A stretch of 64,000 bases of DNA from an uncultured Oscillospiraceae bacterium (GTDB lineage Bacteria > Bacillota > Clostridia > Oscillospirales > Ruminococcaceae), in assembly GCA_934446355.1 (NCBI GenBank), contig CAKSEC010000003.1:1-64000 (forward strand). The letters are read 5' to 3'. The notes under the pieces were generated by a model, which worked only from the letters and a program-made list of their open reading frames with translations, was not told the DNA's origin and did no database searches. Below are positions 23,821 to 32,568 of the stretch, piece after piece; the stretch's first letter is position 1, and each line of letters opens with the position of its first letter. Position numbers and translations under genes: made by a program.

Positions 23821-26550
23821 ATGGGTTTATTCAAAGCGTTATTCGGCACTTATTCAACCAAGGAGCTGAAAAGGATCGAGCCGATCAAGCAGGCGGTACT
23901 TGACCTTGCGGACAAGTATTCTGCAATGTCGGAGCAGGAGTTAAAGGCTCAGACCGGTATCCTTAAGGACAGGCTCGCCGCAGGTGAGACACTTGACGAT
24001 ATCCTACCGGACGCATTCGCTGTCTGCCGTGAGGCTTCAACGAGAGTTATCGGCATACGCCATTATCCGGTTCAGATAATCGGCGGTATCGTGCTCCATC
24101 AGGGCCGTATCGCAGAAATGAAGACCGGTGAGGGTAAGACGTTCGTTGCTGCGCTTCCGTCATATCTGAACGGTCTGACCGGCAAGGGCGTTCATATCGT
24201 CACTGTAAACGACTATCTGGCAAAGCGTGACAGTGAACTGATGGCAAAGGTGCACAGATATCTTGGCCTTACTGTCGGACTTATCACACACGAACTGGAC
24301 AACGACCAGCGCCGTGCAGCGTATGCCTGCGACATCACATATGCCACCAACAACGAACTTGGCTTCGATTATCTGCGTGACAATATGTGTATGTACAAGA
24401 AGGATAAGGTACAGCGTGCGCCCAACTTTGCGATAGTGGACGAGGTTGACTCTATCCTTATCGACGAGGCGAGAACTCCGCTTATCATTTCGGGCCGCGG
24501 CGACAAGTCCACCGACCTGTATGAAAAGGCAGACAAGTTCGCAAAGACCCTCACCATGAACAAGGTAGCCGAGTTGGACGATAAAGAGGACTACGACAAG
24601 AACTTTGACGGCGACTACCTCATCGACGAAAAGGCAAAGACCTGCAACCTGCTTCCTGCGGGCGTTGCAAAGGCAGAGAAGTATTTCGGCGTTGAGAACC
24701 TTATGGACCCGGAGAACACCACTCTGCTGCACCACATAAATCAGGCTATACGTGCGAACGGCATTATGAAGCTTGATATAGATTACGTTATCAAGGACGG
24801 CGAGATCGTCATCGTTGACGAATTTACCGGACGTCTGATGTTCGGCCGCCGCTATAACGACGGACTTCATCAGGCTATCGAGGCAAAAGAGGGCGTTAAG
24901 GTCAATCGTGAGAGCAAGACCCTTGCGACCATCACGTTCCAGAACTTCTTCCGTCTGTATGACAAGCTGTCTGGTATGACCGGTACCGCTATGACAGAGG
25001 AAGCCGAGTTCCGTCAGATATACAGCCTTGACGTTATAGAGATACCCACCAATAAGCCGGTTATCCGTACCGATAATCACGACCAGATATACAAGAACGA
25101 GCGCGGAAAGTTCAAGGCAGTGTGCGATCAGGTCGAGGAATGCCACAAGAAGGGGCAGCCGGTGCTTGTCGGTACTGTCACCATTGAGAAGTCCGAATTT
25201 GTTTCAAAGCTGCTCAAGGCACGCGGAATAAAGCATCAGGTGCTCAACGCAAAGAACCACGAAAGAGAAGCTGAGATAGTCGCTCAGGCAGGCAAGAAGG
25301 GCGCAGTCACCATTGCGACCAACATGGCGGGCCGTGGTACTGATATCAAGCTTGGCGGTAATGCGGAATATCTGGCTATCCACGAAATGAGAAAGCTTGA
25401 ATACTCCGACGAGATAATACAAGAGGCGACCGGCTTTGCGGAGACCGACGACGAGGAGATCCTTGAGGCAAGAAACAAGTATCAGGAGCTGAACAAGAAG
25501 TTTGAGGAGAAGATCGCACCTGAGGCAGAGGAAGTTCGCGCTGCAGGCGGTCTGTTCATAATCGGTACGGAGCGTCATGAGTCACGCCGTATCGACAATC
25601 AGCTCAGAGGACGTTCCGGACGTCAGGGCGACCCCGGCGAGAGCCGTTTCTATATTTCGCTGGAGGACGACCTTATGCGTCTGTTCGGCGGCGACAGAGT
25701 TCAGAAGTTCATGGAAACGATGAATTTCGACGAGGATATGCCGATAGAGGCTTCGTTCCTGTCGAGCGCCATTGAATCCGCTCAGAAGAAAATAGAGGGC
25801 AGGAACTTCGCCATCAGAAAGAACGTGCTGGATTTCGACGACGTTATGTCCCAGCAGCGTACTACCATCTATTCACAGCGCAACAAGGTGCTTGACGGCG
25901 AGGATATCAGCGGCAATATTCAGGACATGATGAACAAGTCTATCGAGGAAGCAGTGGATATGTACTGCTCCGACTCTGTTGCGGAGAACTGGAATCTCGA
26001 CGGTCTGCGTGCGCACTTCCTGAATCTGTATGTGATGGACAGCGATCTGCGCTATACCACAGAAGAACTCAACGACCTCACCAAGAAGGATATCGTGGAG
26101 TTCCTGAAGGAAAGAGGACAGCTTATCTACAAGACCCGTGAGGCTGAGATGGGCTCGCCTGCAATGCGCGAGGTCGAGCGTGTATGCCTGCTCAAGACGG
26201 TAGACCGCCACTGGATGGATCACATCGACGCAATGGAGGAACTGAAGCGTGGTATTTACCTGAGAGGCTACGGTCAGAGAAACCCTGTCGTAGAGTACCG
26301 CTTCGAGGGCTTTGCGATGTTCGACGAGATGATCGCAGCTATCCGTGAGGAGACCGTCAGAATGGTGCTGACCGTTCCGGTAAGAGTACAGCGTCCTATC
26401 GAGCGCGAGCAGGTAATGAAGCCTGACGCACCGAATGCCGGCGCACAGACTCCGTACAGAAACAAGGGCGAAAAGGTCGGCAGAAACGACCCCTGTCCCT
26501 GCGGAAGCGGCAAGAAGTACAAGAACTGCTGCGGCAAGGACGATAACTAA
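23821..26550 (+). CDS. secA: Protein translocase ATPase SecA
   Basis: 909-aa motor that drives preproteins through SecYEG. Walker A is MKTGEGKTFVA, DEAD-type box VDEVDSILIDEARTPLIISG, and the second helicase core ends in ESRRIDNQLRGRSGRQGDPGESRFY. The C-terminal zinc SEC-C motif is DPCPCGSGKKYKNCCG. GAAAGGGA precedes the ATG. Full length with no anomalies. Confidence 0.98.
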   Translation: MGLFKALFGTYSTKELKRIEPIKQAVLDLADKYSAMSEQELKAQTGILKDRLAAGETLDDILPDAFAVCREASTRVIGIRHYPVQIIGGIVLHQGRIAEMKTGEGKTFVAALPSYLNGLTGKGVHIVTVNDYLAKRDSELMAKVHRYLGLTVGLITHELDNDQRRAAYACDITYATNNELGFDYLRDNMCMYKKDKVQRAPNFAIVDEVDSILIDEARTPLIISGRGDKSTDLYEKADKFAKTLTMNKVAELDDKEDYDKNFDGDYLIDEKAKTCNLLPAGVAKAEKYFGVENLMDPENTTLLHHINQAIRANGIMKLDIDYVIKDGEIVIVDEFTGRLMFGRRYNDGLHQAIEAKEGVKVNRESKTLATITFQNFFRLYDKLSGMTGTAMTEEAEFRQIYSLDVIEIPTNKPVIRTDNHDQIYKNERGKFKAVCDQVEECHKKGQPVLVGTVTIEKSEFVSKLLKARGIKHQVLNAKNHEREAEIVAQAGKKGAVTIATNMAGRGTDIKLGGNAEYLAIHEMRKLEYSDEIIQEATGFAETDDEEILEARNKYQELNKKFEEKIAPEAEEVRAAGGLFIIGTERHESRRIDNQLRGRSGRQGDPGESRFYISLEDDLMRLFGGDRVQKFMETMNFDEDMPIEASFLSSAIESAQKKIEGRNFAIRKNVLDFDDVMSQQRTTIYSQRNKVLDGEDISGNIQDMMNKSIEEAVDMYCSDSVAENWNLDGLRAHFLNLYVMDSDLRYTTEELNDLTKKDIVEFLKERGQLIYKTREAEMGSPAMREVERVCLLKTVDRHWMDHIDAMEELKRGIYLRGYGQRNPVVEYRFEGFAMFDEMIAAIREETVRMVLTVPVRVQRPIEREQVMKPDAPNAGAQTPYRNKGEKVGRNDPCPCGSGKKYKNCCGKDDN

Positions 26551-26632
26551 GATACGACCGGGGTTCGGGCGCTTCTTCCGGCAGAGGACAGACAGGAGTT
26601 CCGACCCCGAAGCTTTTATAGAGGGTGCAGAA

Positions 26633-27811
26633 ATGAAAAAAGAAGAATTTGAGCAGGAACTTACCGGACACATAATCCCGTTCTGGAACAAACTCAGAGA
26701 TGATGAAAACGGCGGCTTCACCGGATTCATGGACAGCGCGCTGAATATCGACAAGAACGGCGAAAAGGGCGTTATCCTGCATTCCAGAATACTGTGGTTC
26801 TATTCAAACGCATACATGGCGCTGGGCGACAAGGCACTGCTTGACAACGCGAAGCACGCTTACGAGTTCCTGACGGAAAAGTGCGTCGATAAGGAATACG
26901 GCGGCGTATACTGGAGCATGAACGCTGACGGCACAGTAAGAGAGGACATCAAGCACACCTACTGTCAGGCGTTCTTCATATATGCGCTGTCTAGTTATTA
27001 CAGGGCGAGCGGCGACAAGAATGCGCTCAGCCTTGCATATCAGGTGATGGAACTTGTGGAGAAGAACTCCACAGACAGCGTGGCTTATCTGGAGAAGATG
27101 TCAAGGGACTGGAAAACCGAACTTGCAAACGACGAGCTGTCGGAAAACGGTCTGATGGCAGATAAGACGATGAACACCACGCTCCACATGATGGAAGCTT
27201 ATACGGAACTGTATCTTGCGGACAGAAACCCCAAGGTTCTGGAAAGGCTGAAATTCCAGCTTGAACTTACATATGACAAGATATTCGACAAGGACGGCAA
27301 CAAGCTGCTGGTGTTCTTCGACAAGAATATGGACGTTATCGGGGATATACATTCCTACGGCCACGATATTGAAGCGACATGGCTGATAGACCGCGCGTGC
27401 GAGGTCATCGGTGAGCCGGAACTCACTGCAAAGTTCGCCGGAATGAACAGCAGGATAGTAAAGAATATCGCTGATATCGCATACGATAAGGCTTCTGGCT
27501 CGCTGCTCAACGAGCGTGAGAACGACAAGATAAACACATGGCGCATATGGTGGGTTCAGGCAGAGGCAGTCATCGGCTTCATGAACGGATATCAGAAGGG
27601 CTACGGCGGCAAGGAATATTATGATATTTCGTCGAATGTATGGGACTTCATCAAGGAACACATTATCGACAAGCGTCAGGGCGGCGAGTGGCATTCTCAG
27701 GTCGACGACAACTGGAAGCCCGCTGACTTCAAGCCCATGGTTGACCCGTGGAAATGCCCCTATCACAATGGCAGAATGTGCCTTGAAATGATGCGCAGGC
27801 TGTCGGAATAA
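26633..27811 (+). CDS. Cellobiose 2-epimerase (AGE family)
   Basis: Interconverts cellobiose and glucosyl-mannose by epimerising the reducing end. (alpha/alpha)6-barrel protein of 392 aa. The conserved blocks ILHSRILWFYSNAY, EYGGVYWSMNADG, HTYCQAFFIYALSSYY, SYGHDIEATWLID and WWVQAEAVIGFMNGY carry the catalytic His and Glu residues of the family. Very similar in style to the Ruminococcus albus enzyme. ATG at 26633 follows GAGGG; reading further upstream runs into secA. No mannosylglucose phosphorylase lies next to it, unlike classic mannan-use loci. Confidence 0.92.
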   Translation: MKKEEFEQELTGHIIPFWNKLRDDENGGFTGFMDSALNIDKNGEKGVILHSRILWFYSNAYMALGDKALLDNAKHAYEFLTEKCVDKEYGGVYWSMNADGTVREDIKHTYCQAFFIYALSSYYRASGDKNALSLAYQVMELVEKNSTDSVAYLEKMSRDWKTELANDELSENGLMADKTMNTTLHMMEAYTELYLADRNPKVLERLKFQLELTYDKIFDKDGNKLLVFFDKNMDVIGDIHSYGHDIEATWLIDRACEVIGEPELTAKFAGMNSRIVKNIADIAYDKASGSLLNERENDKINTWRIWWVQAEAVIGFMNGYQKGYGGKEYYDISSNVWDFIKEHIIDKRQGGEWHSQVDDNWKPADFKPMVDPWKCPYHNGRMCLEMMRRLSE

Positions 27812-27837
27812 CAGGTCATGCGAGAGGACACGGCTTT

Positions 27838-28869
27838 ATGAGAAAAACTCAACGTGCCGCTGCGGCTGCTGTGCTGCTGGCAGTATTCACAGGAATTGCG
27901 GGCTGCGCAGACAGCGGCGTCAGCAACGAGATACAGCTTCCTATCTACGGCGCAGAGGAGATACGCTATGAGATAGCGACGGCGCAGTATATGGATATTT
28001 CACAGACGGACAGCTATGGCGCGACCGTTGGATACCCATATGCGGTGTATCTGTCATATCCGGCTGACGCTCAGCTTGTGGCTTATAATACGGTGAGAGG
28101 TTACGAGGTCGCCGAGGGAGATGTGCTGGCGGAGTTGGATTCCTCAGAGCTTGACTATGAGATAAACAACCAGCAGTCGGTGGTCAATTCGGCATATCAG
28201 GCGTCGCTTTCCGGAGGGCGTGCAGACCAGCTTCAATATCAGATAGAGCAGATGAAGCTTGATATGATGCTCGCCGAAAAGGACAGCTATACGATAAGGG
28301 CGCCGTTTGACGGCACGATAACGCTTTCCTCGCCGGCGGCGGCAGGGACGAGCGTGCAGGCTGGTTCACTGTGCTGCGCTATTTCTGAGCCGGACAGGTT
28401 CGTGATATACATTGACGGGCGTGATTCGTCCAACTTCCGCTATGGGCAGAAGGTACAGGTCAGGTTAGACGAAACATATTATGACGCAGTTGTGGCGGAA
28501 GCGCCGGATATCGCACCGGCGAGTGCATATGGAAGTTCGGCGAACCGTGTTGTGTTTGACGTAGGCGACGAGGCCAGGGCGAAGATACTTGAGGAATCGC
28601 CGATGGCTGTTGTTGCGGGGTGGGCGACCATCTTTGCCACGACAGAGAAAAAGAACGTGCTCGCCGTGCCTGAAGCAGCGGTGAAGTCCACCGGCACGCA
28701 GAGTTATGTAACGCTAGTGGACGGCACGGAACGATATAAGCTGAAAGTCACAACGGGCAAGAGCCTTGGCGGATATACCGAGATACTGGACGGTATTTCG
28801 CAGGGAGATGTGGTCATATGCGAGGGAAGCGGGGTATATACTCCGGTATCTTCTGAGCCGACCGAGTAA
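27838..28869 (+). CDS. HlyD/MFP-type efflux adaptor lipoprotein
   Basis: 343-aa periplasmic-adaptor-like protein anchored by a lipobox (FTGIAGC). It shows the lipoyl-like half VAEGDVLAELDSSELDYEINNQQS, a short coiled coil, the second half DSYTIRAPFDGTITLSSPAAAGTSVQAG, and a C-terminal beta domain ending in EILDGISQGDVVICEG. Adaptors of this type work with MacB-like ABC or RND exporters, but none is adjacent. It follows the epimerase by 26 nt. Confidence 0.85.
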   Translation: MRKTQRAAAAAVLLAVFTGIAGCADSGVSNEIQLPIYGAEEIRYEIATAQYMDISQTDSYGATVGYPYAVYLSYPADAQLVAYNTVRGYEVAEGDVLAELDSSELDYEINNQQSVVNSAYQASLSGGRADQLQYQIEQMKLDMMLAEKDSYTIRAPFDGTITLSSPAAAGTSVQAGSLCCAISEPDRFVIYIDGRDSSNFRYGQKVQVRLDETYYDAVVAEAPDIAPASAYGSSANRVVFDVGDEARAKILEESPMAVVAGWATIFATTEKKNVLAVPEAAVKSTGTQSYVTLVDGTERYKLKVTTGKSLGGYTEILDGISQGDVVICEGSGVYTPVSSEPTE

Positions 28870-28979
28870 GAATAAATATATACACTGCCACCGGGTAGGA
28901 ATGCAGAGCATTCGCAGCACTTCGTTAGGTCTTTGAAGAAGTGCAGCGGGTGCTTATTTTTTTGAACAGGAGAGAGATT
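28870..28979 (+). promoter_or_regulatory. Structured pnuC leader
   Basis: Contains AATGC aga GCATT (28901-28913), GCACTTC...GAAGTGC with a 14-nt loop, and GCGGGTGC followed by TTATTTTTTT. The order of hairpins before a T-run suggests an attenuator or riboswitch-like control of pnuC. It does not match a riboswitch class I can name. Confidence 0.45.
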
Positions 28980-29669
28980 ATGAAGAAACTTATTGCGTAT
29001 TTCACAAAGGGCGAGCTTCTGCTGTGGGTAGGGTCTATGGCGGCGATAATCGTGTCGTTCCTGCTGTTTGACCGCACTAGCTGGCTCACGCTGGGGGCGT
29101 CGCTTGTGGGAGTCACCTCGCTGATATTCTGCGCAAAGGGCAATCCCGCAGGGCAGGTGCTGATGATAGCGTTTGCGCTGATGTACGGCATTATATCGTG
29201 GGGGTTCGCTTATTACGGGGAAATGATCACCTACGTGTTCATGTCGCTGCCTATGGCGGTGGTGTCGCTGGTCGCATGGCTCAGGAATCCATACGGCGAG
29301 GGTAAATCAGAGGTCAGGGTGAACAAGCTTGATAAGCGGGAATACGTCATTGCGGGGGTGCTTGCGGCGGCGGTCACGGCGGGCTCGTTCTTCCTGCTGA
29401 AGGTTCTTGGCACGGCAAACCTTGTGCCGAGCACCATTTCGGTAACTACCAGCTTTATTGCGGTGTATTTCACATTCCGCAGAAGCCCGCTTTATGCGAT
29501 AGGCTATGCGGCGAACGATATAGTGCTCGTGGTGCTGTGGACTCTGGCGGCGGTCGAGGACATACGGTATGTTTCGGTGATGGTGTGCTTTATGGCATTC
29601 CTGCTGAATGATATTTACGGCTTCGTAAGCTGGCGGAGAATGGAGAAAAGGCAGTCGGCGGGAGTGTGA
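28980..29669 (+). CDS. pnuC: Nicotinamide riboside/mononucleotide transporter PnuC
   Basis: 229-aa membrane protein with about seven helices. The core GNPAGQVLMIAFALMYGIISW and the region ISVTTSFIAVYFTFRRSPLYAIGYAANDIVLVVLW are typical PnuC. It imports NAD precursors by facilitated diffusion driven by cytoplasmic phosphorylation. ATG at 28980 follows CAGGAGAG. A strong terminator follows, so it is a separate unit. No nadR-like kinase is near. Confidence 0.94.
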   Translation: MKKLIAYFTKGELLLWVGSMAAIIVSFLLFDRTSWLTLGASLVGVTSLIFCAKGNPAGQVLMIAFALMYGIISWGFAYYGEMITYVFMSLPMAVVSLVAWLRNPYGEGKSEVRVNKLDKREYVIAGVLAAAVTAGSFFLLKVLGTANLVPSTISVTTSFIAVYFTFRRSPLYAIGYAANDIVLVVLWTLAAVEDIRYVSVMVCFMAFLLNDIYGFVSWRRMEKRQSAGV

Positions 29670-29681
29670 ATTAATTTTATT

Positions 29682-29710
29682 ATCCGGTTCGCAGTGAACC
29701 GGATTTTTCC
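29682..29710 (+). terminator. Intrinsic terminator of pnuC
   Basis: ATCCGGTTC gcagt GAACCGGAT followed by TTTTCC. Confidence 0.92.
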
Positions 29711-29778
29711 TTTGGTTACAATAAATATTCAATAATGTTGGACAAACGTAAAAAAATCTGAGAAATACAAAAAAATCA

Positions 29779-29807
29779 TTGACATATCGGGTATTTTATT
29801 ATAAACT
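29779..29807 (+). promoter_or_regulatory. Probable promoter of potABCD
   Basis: Consensus TTGACA, 17-nt spacer, then TAAACT as a weak -10 box. The start codon of potA is about 47 nt further. Confidence 0.6.
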
Positions 29808-29853
29808 GTTATTTGGTATGTATGCCTATTACGGAAATAAGGAAGGTCAGCAG

Positions 29854-30942
29854 ATGGAAAATATAATCAGCCTGCGTAATATCGTCGTTGAATTTGACGG
29901 CGAACAGATACTCAAGAATATAGATCTGGACATAAAGGATAAGGAGTTCGTGACGCTTCTGGGTCCGTCCGGCTGCGGAAAGACCACGACCCTGCGGATA
30001 ATCGGCGGATTTCTTACCCCCACTTCCGGCGACGTGATGATGGACGGAAAGCGTATAAACGACCTGCCGCCGCATAAGCGCGACGTAAACACGGTGTTCC
30101 AGAAGTACGCACTGTTCCCGCACCTTAACGTATATGAGAATATCGCATTCGGGCTGAGGATAAAGAAGGTCGGCGAAAAGGAGATAATAAGACGGGTCGG
30201 CGAAATGCTGGAACTCGTCAATCTGACTGGCTTTGAGAAGCGTTCGGTGCAGAGGCTTTCCGGCGGTCAGCAGCAGCGTGTTGCCATTGCAAGGGCGCTG
30301 GTCAATCGCCCGAAAATACTGCTGCTGGACGAGCCGCTTGGCGCGCTCGACCTGAAGCTGCGTAAGGAAATGCAGACCGAACTGCGAAAGATACAGCAGG
30401 CTCTGGAACTGACGTTTGTCTATGTTACCCACGATCAGGAAGAAGCACTGACCATGAGCGACACGGTCGTGGTAATGAACAACGGTCATATCCAGCAGAT
30501 AGGCTCTCCGACCGACATATACAATGAACCTGTGAATGCGTTCGTTGCGGACTTCATAGGCGAAAGCAACATCATCAACGGCTGTATGCCGCAGGACTGT
30601 CTGGTCGAATTTGCGGGAAAGCGGTTTGAATGCGTCGATAAGGGCTTCGGAAAGAACGAAACGGTAGACGTCGTTATCCGTCCGGAGGACGTAAAGGTAA
30701 TACCGGCGGAGCAGGCGCAGCTTACCGGCGTGGTGGAATCTGTCGTGTTCAAGGGCGTGCACTATGAAATGACGGTGGACTGCGTTGACCATAAGTGGCT
30801 GATACATTCCACAAAGGCGGAGCCTGTCGGCAGCGTTATCGGAATGACAGTTGACCCGTTCGATATACACATCATGAAGAAGTCGAAGCAGCCGGGCGCA
30901 TATCCTGCGCTCATGGGGGTGAACGAAAATGAAGAAGCTTAA
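29854..30942 (+). CDS. potA: Spermidine/putrescine ABC importer, ATP-binding protein
   Basis: 362-aa ATPase energising polyamine uptake. Walker A GPSGCGKTTTLRIIGG, Q-loop FQKYALFPH, signature LSGGQQQRVAIARAL, Walker B ILLLDEPLGALD, and the C-terminal TOBE domain (VVIRPEDVKVIP). ATG at 29854 is preferred because GGAAGG stands just upstream; an in-frame ATG at 29818 would extend the protein by 12 residues. It overlaps potB. Confidence 0.96.
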   Translation: MENIISLRNIVVEFDGEQILKNIDLDIKDKEFVTLLGPSGCGKTTTLRIIGGFLTPTSGDVMMDGKRINDLPPHKRDVNTVFQKYALFPHLNVYENIAFGLRIKKVGEKEIIRRVGEMLELVNLTGFEKRSVQRLSGGQQQRVAIARALVNRPKILLLDEPLGALDLKLRKEMQTELRKIQQALELTFVYVTHDQEEALTMSDTVVVMNNGHIQQIGSPTDIYNEPVNAFVADFIGESNIINGCMPQDCLVEFAGKRFECVDKGFGKNETVDVVIRPEDVKVIPAEQAQLTGVVESVVFKGVHYEMTVDCVDHKWLIHSTKAEPVGSVIGMTVDPFDIHIMKKSKQPGAYPALMGVNENEEA

Positions 30943-31738
30943 GGCGTTCGCATTCCCCTATCTGGTGTGGATGGCGGTGTTCATCGTCGTTCCGCTGCTG
31001 ATGGTGGCGTATTTCGCATTCACTGACGAGGAGGGGCATTTCACGCTGGACTATATCGCAAACGTGGGGCAGTATACGAATATTTTCGTGCGCTCGATAT
31101 GGCTGGCGGTGATAGCTACTGTTATATGTCTTGTGATGGCTTATCCCGTGTCGTTCATGCTGTCGAGAATGAAGAAGCACCATCAGGCTACAATGCTGAT
31201 GATAGTAATGCTGCCGATGTGGATGAACTTCCTGCTGAGGACATACGCATGGATGACGCTGCTTGGCAACAACGGCATTATCAACAACTTTCTGGGACTT
31301 TTCGGGCTTGGTCCGTTCAAGCTGATAAACACAGAGGGCGCAGTGGTGCTTGGAATGGTTTATAATTACCTGCCGTTCATGGTGCTGCCGCTGTATTCAG
31401 TCATGGTGAAGATAGACAAGAGCCTTATCGAAGCGGCTTCTGACCTCGGCTGCAACCCGGTCAAGGTGCTGTTCAGGGTAGTTGTTCCGCTGTCCGTGCC
31501 GGGAATAATGTCGGGCGTCACGATGGTGTTCGTTCCGGCGATAAGTACGTTTATCATTTCCAGAATGCTGGGCGGCGGCTCGAACCTGCTGATAGGCGAC
31601 CTTATCGAAATGCAGTTCCTTGGCAATGCGTATAACCCGCACCTTGGTGCAGGCATTTCACTGGTGCTTATGGTGATAATCCTGCTAATAATGACGATAA
31701 TGAACCAGTTCAACCCGGACGATCAGGTGCTTATCTGA
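30929..31738 (+). CDS. potB: Spermidine/putrescine ABC importer, permease
   Basis: 269-aa permease with six helices and the EAA loop IEAASDLGCNPVKVLFRVVVPLSVPGI that contacts PotA. The start lies inside the end of potA, showing tight coupling. Conserved MLPMWMNFLLRTYAWM is typical of PotB. Confidence 0.95.
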   Translation: MKKLKAFAFPYLVWMAVFIVVPLLMVAYFAFTDEEGHFTLDYIANVGQYTNIFVRSIWLAVIATVICLVMAYPVSFMLSRMKKHHQATMLMIVMLPMWMNFLLRTYAWMTLLGNNGIINNFLGLFGLGPFKLINTEGAVVLGMVYNYLPFMVLPLYSVMVKIDKSLIEAASDLGCNPVKVLFRVVVPLSVPGIMSGVTMVFVPAISTFIISRMLGGGSNLLIGDLIEMQFLGNAYNPHLGAGISLVLMVIILLIMTIMNQFNPDDQVLI

Positions 31739-31758
31739 GCGTCCATCGGAGGAAGATA

Positions 31759-32568
31759 ATGAAAACCTTATCAAAAATATATCTTGGGCTTGTCCTGATG
31801 TTTTTGTATGTGCCGATATTCGTGCTTATCGTGTTTTCGTTCAACGAAACGAAAAGCCGGTCGGTGTTCAGCGGCTTCACGCTGGAATGGTATGCGAAGC
31901 TGTTCCGCAACGAGGTCATAATATCCTCGTTGATAAACACGCTTATAATCGCCGTTATCGCAAGCATTGCGGCGACAGTTCTGGGTACTCTGGCGGCAAT
32001 AGGCATAAACTCTATGCGCAAGGTGCCTAAGGCGGTGGTAATGAATATCACGAATATGCCTATCGTCAATCCTGAGATAGTCACCGGCGTTTCGCTGATG
32101 CTGCTGTTCGTGTTCTTTGCGGCGAGAATGAATCTCGAATTTGGCTTTGTAACTCTTGTCATAGCGCACATCACGTTCGATGTTCCATACGTTATACTAA
32201 ACGTTATGCCGAAATTCCGGCAGATGGACCCGAATCTGTTCGAGGCTGCGCAGGACCTTGGCTGCAGTCCGTTCACCGCACTGAGAAAGGTGATTCTTCC
32301 GGAGATAATGCCGGGAGTTGTCAGCGGATTCCTGATGTCGTTCACGTTCTCGCTGGACGATTTCGTTATCAGCTACTTCACGAGCGGCTCGACCTCGCAG
32401 ACGCTTCCTATCACGATCTATTCAATGACCCGCAGGAAGATTTCACCGGAGATAAATGCGCTTTCCACGATAATTTTCGTGGTGGTCGTGATAGTGCTGG
32501 TGGTAAAGCATATAATTGAAACTAAGCAGGAGCAGCGGCTCAGGGCGAACGGGGGCGATGAGGAATGA
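31759..32568 (+). CDS. potC: Spermidine/putrescine ABC importer, second permease
   Basis: 269 aa, six helices, EAA loop FEAAQDLGCSPFTALRKVILPEIMPGV, and SFTFSLDDFVISYF typical of PotC. CGGAGGAAG precedes the start. The stop overlaps the potD start (ATGA). Confidence 0.95.
   Translation: MKTLSKIYLGLVLMFLYVPIFVLIVFSFNETKSRSVFSGFTLEWYAKLFRNEVIISSLINTLIIAVIASIAATVLGTLAAIGINSMRKVPKAVVMNITNMPIVNPEIVTGVSLMLLFVFFAARMNLEFGFVTLVIAHITFDVPYVILNVMPKFRQMDPNLFEAAQDLGCSPFTALRKVILPEIMPGVVSGFLMSFTFSLDDFVISYFTSGSTSQTLPITIYSMTRRKISPEINALSTIIFVVVVIVLVVKHIIETKQEQRLRANGGDEE

Noticed and set aside
24160..25146. Long minus-strand reading frame inside secA
   Set aside because: It is the antisense of a strongly conserved coding region, with no ribosome-binding site and no recognisable protein.
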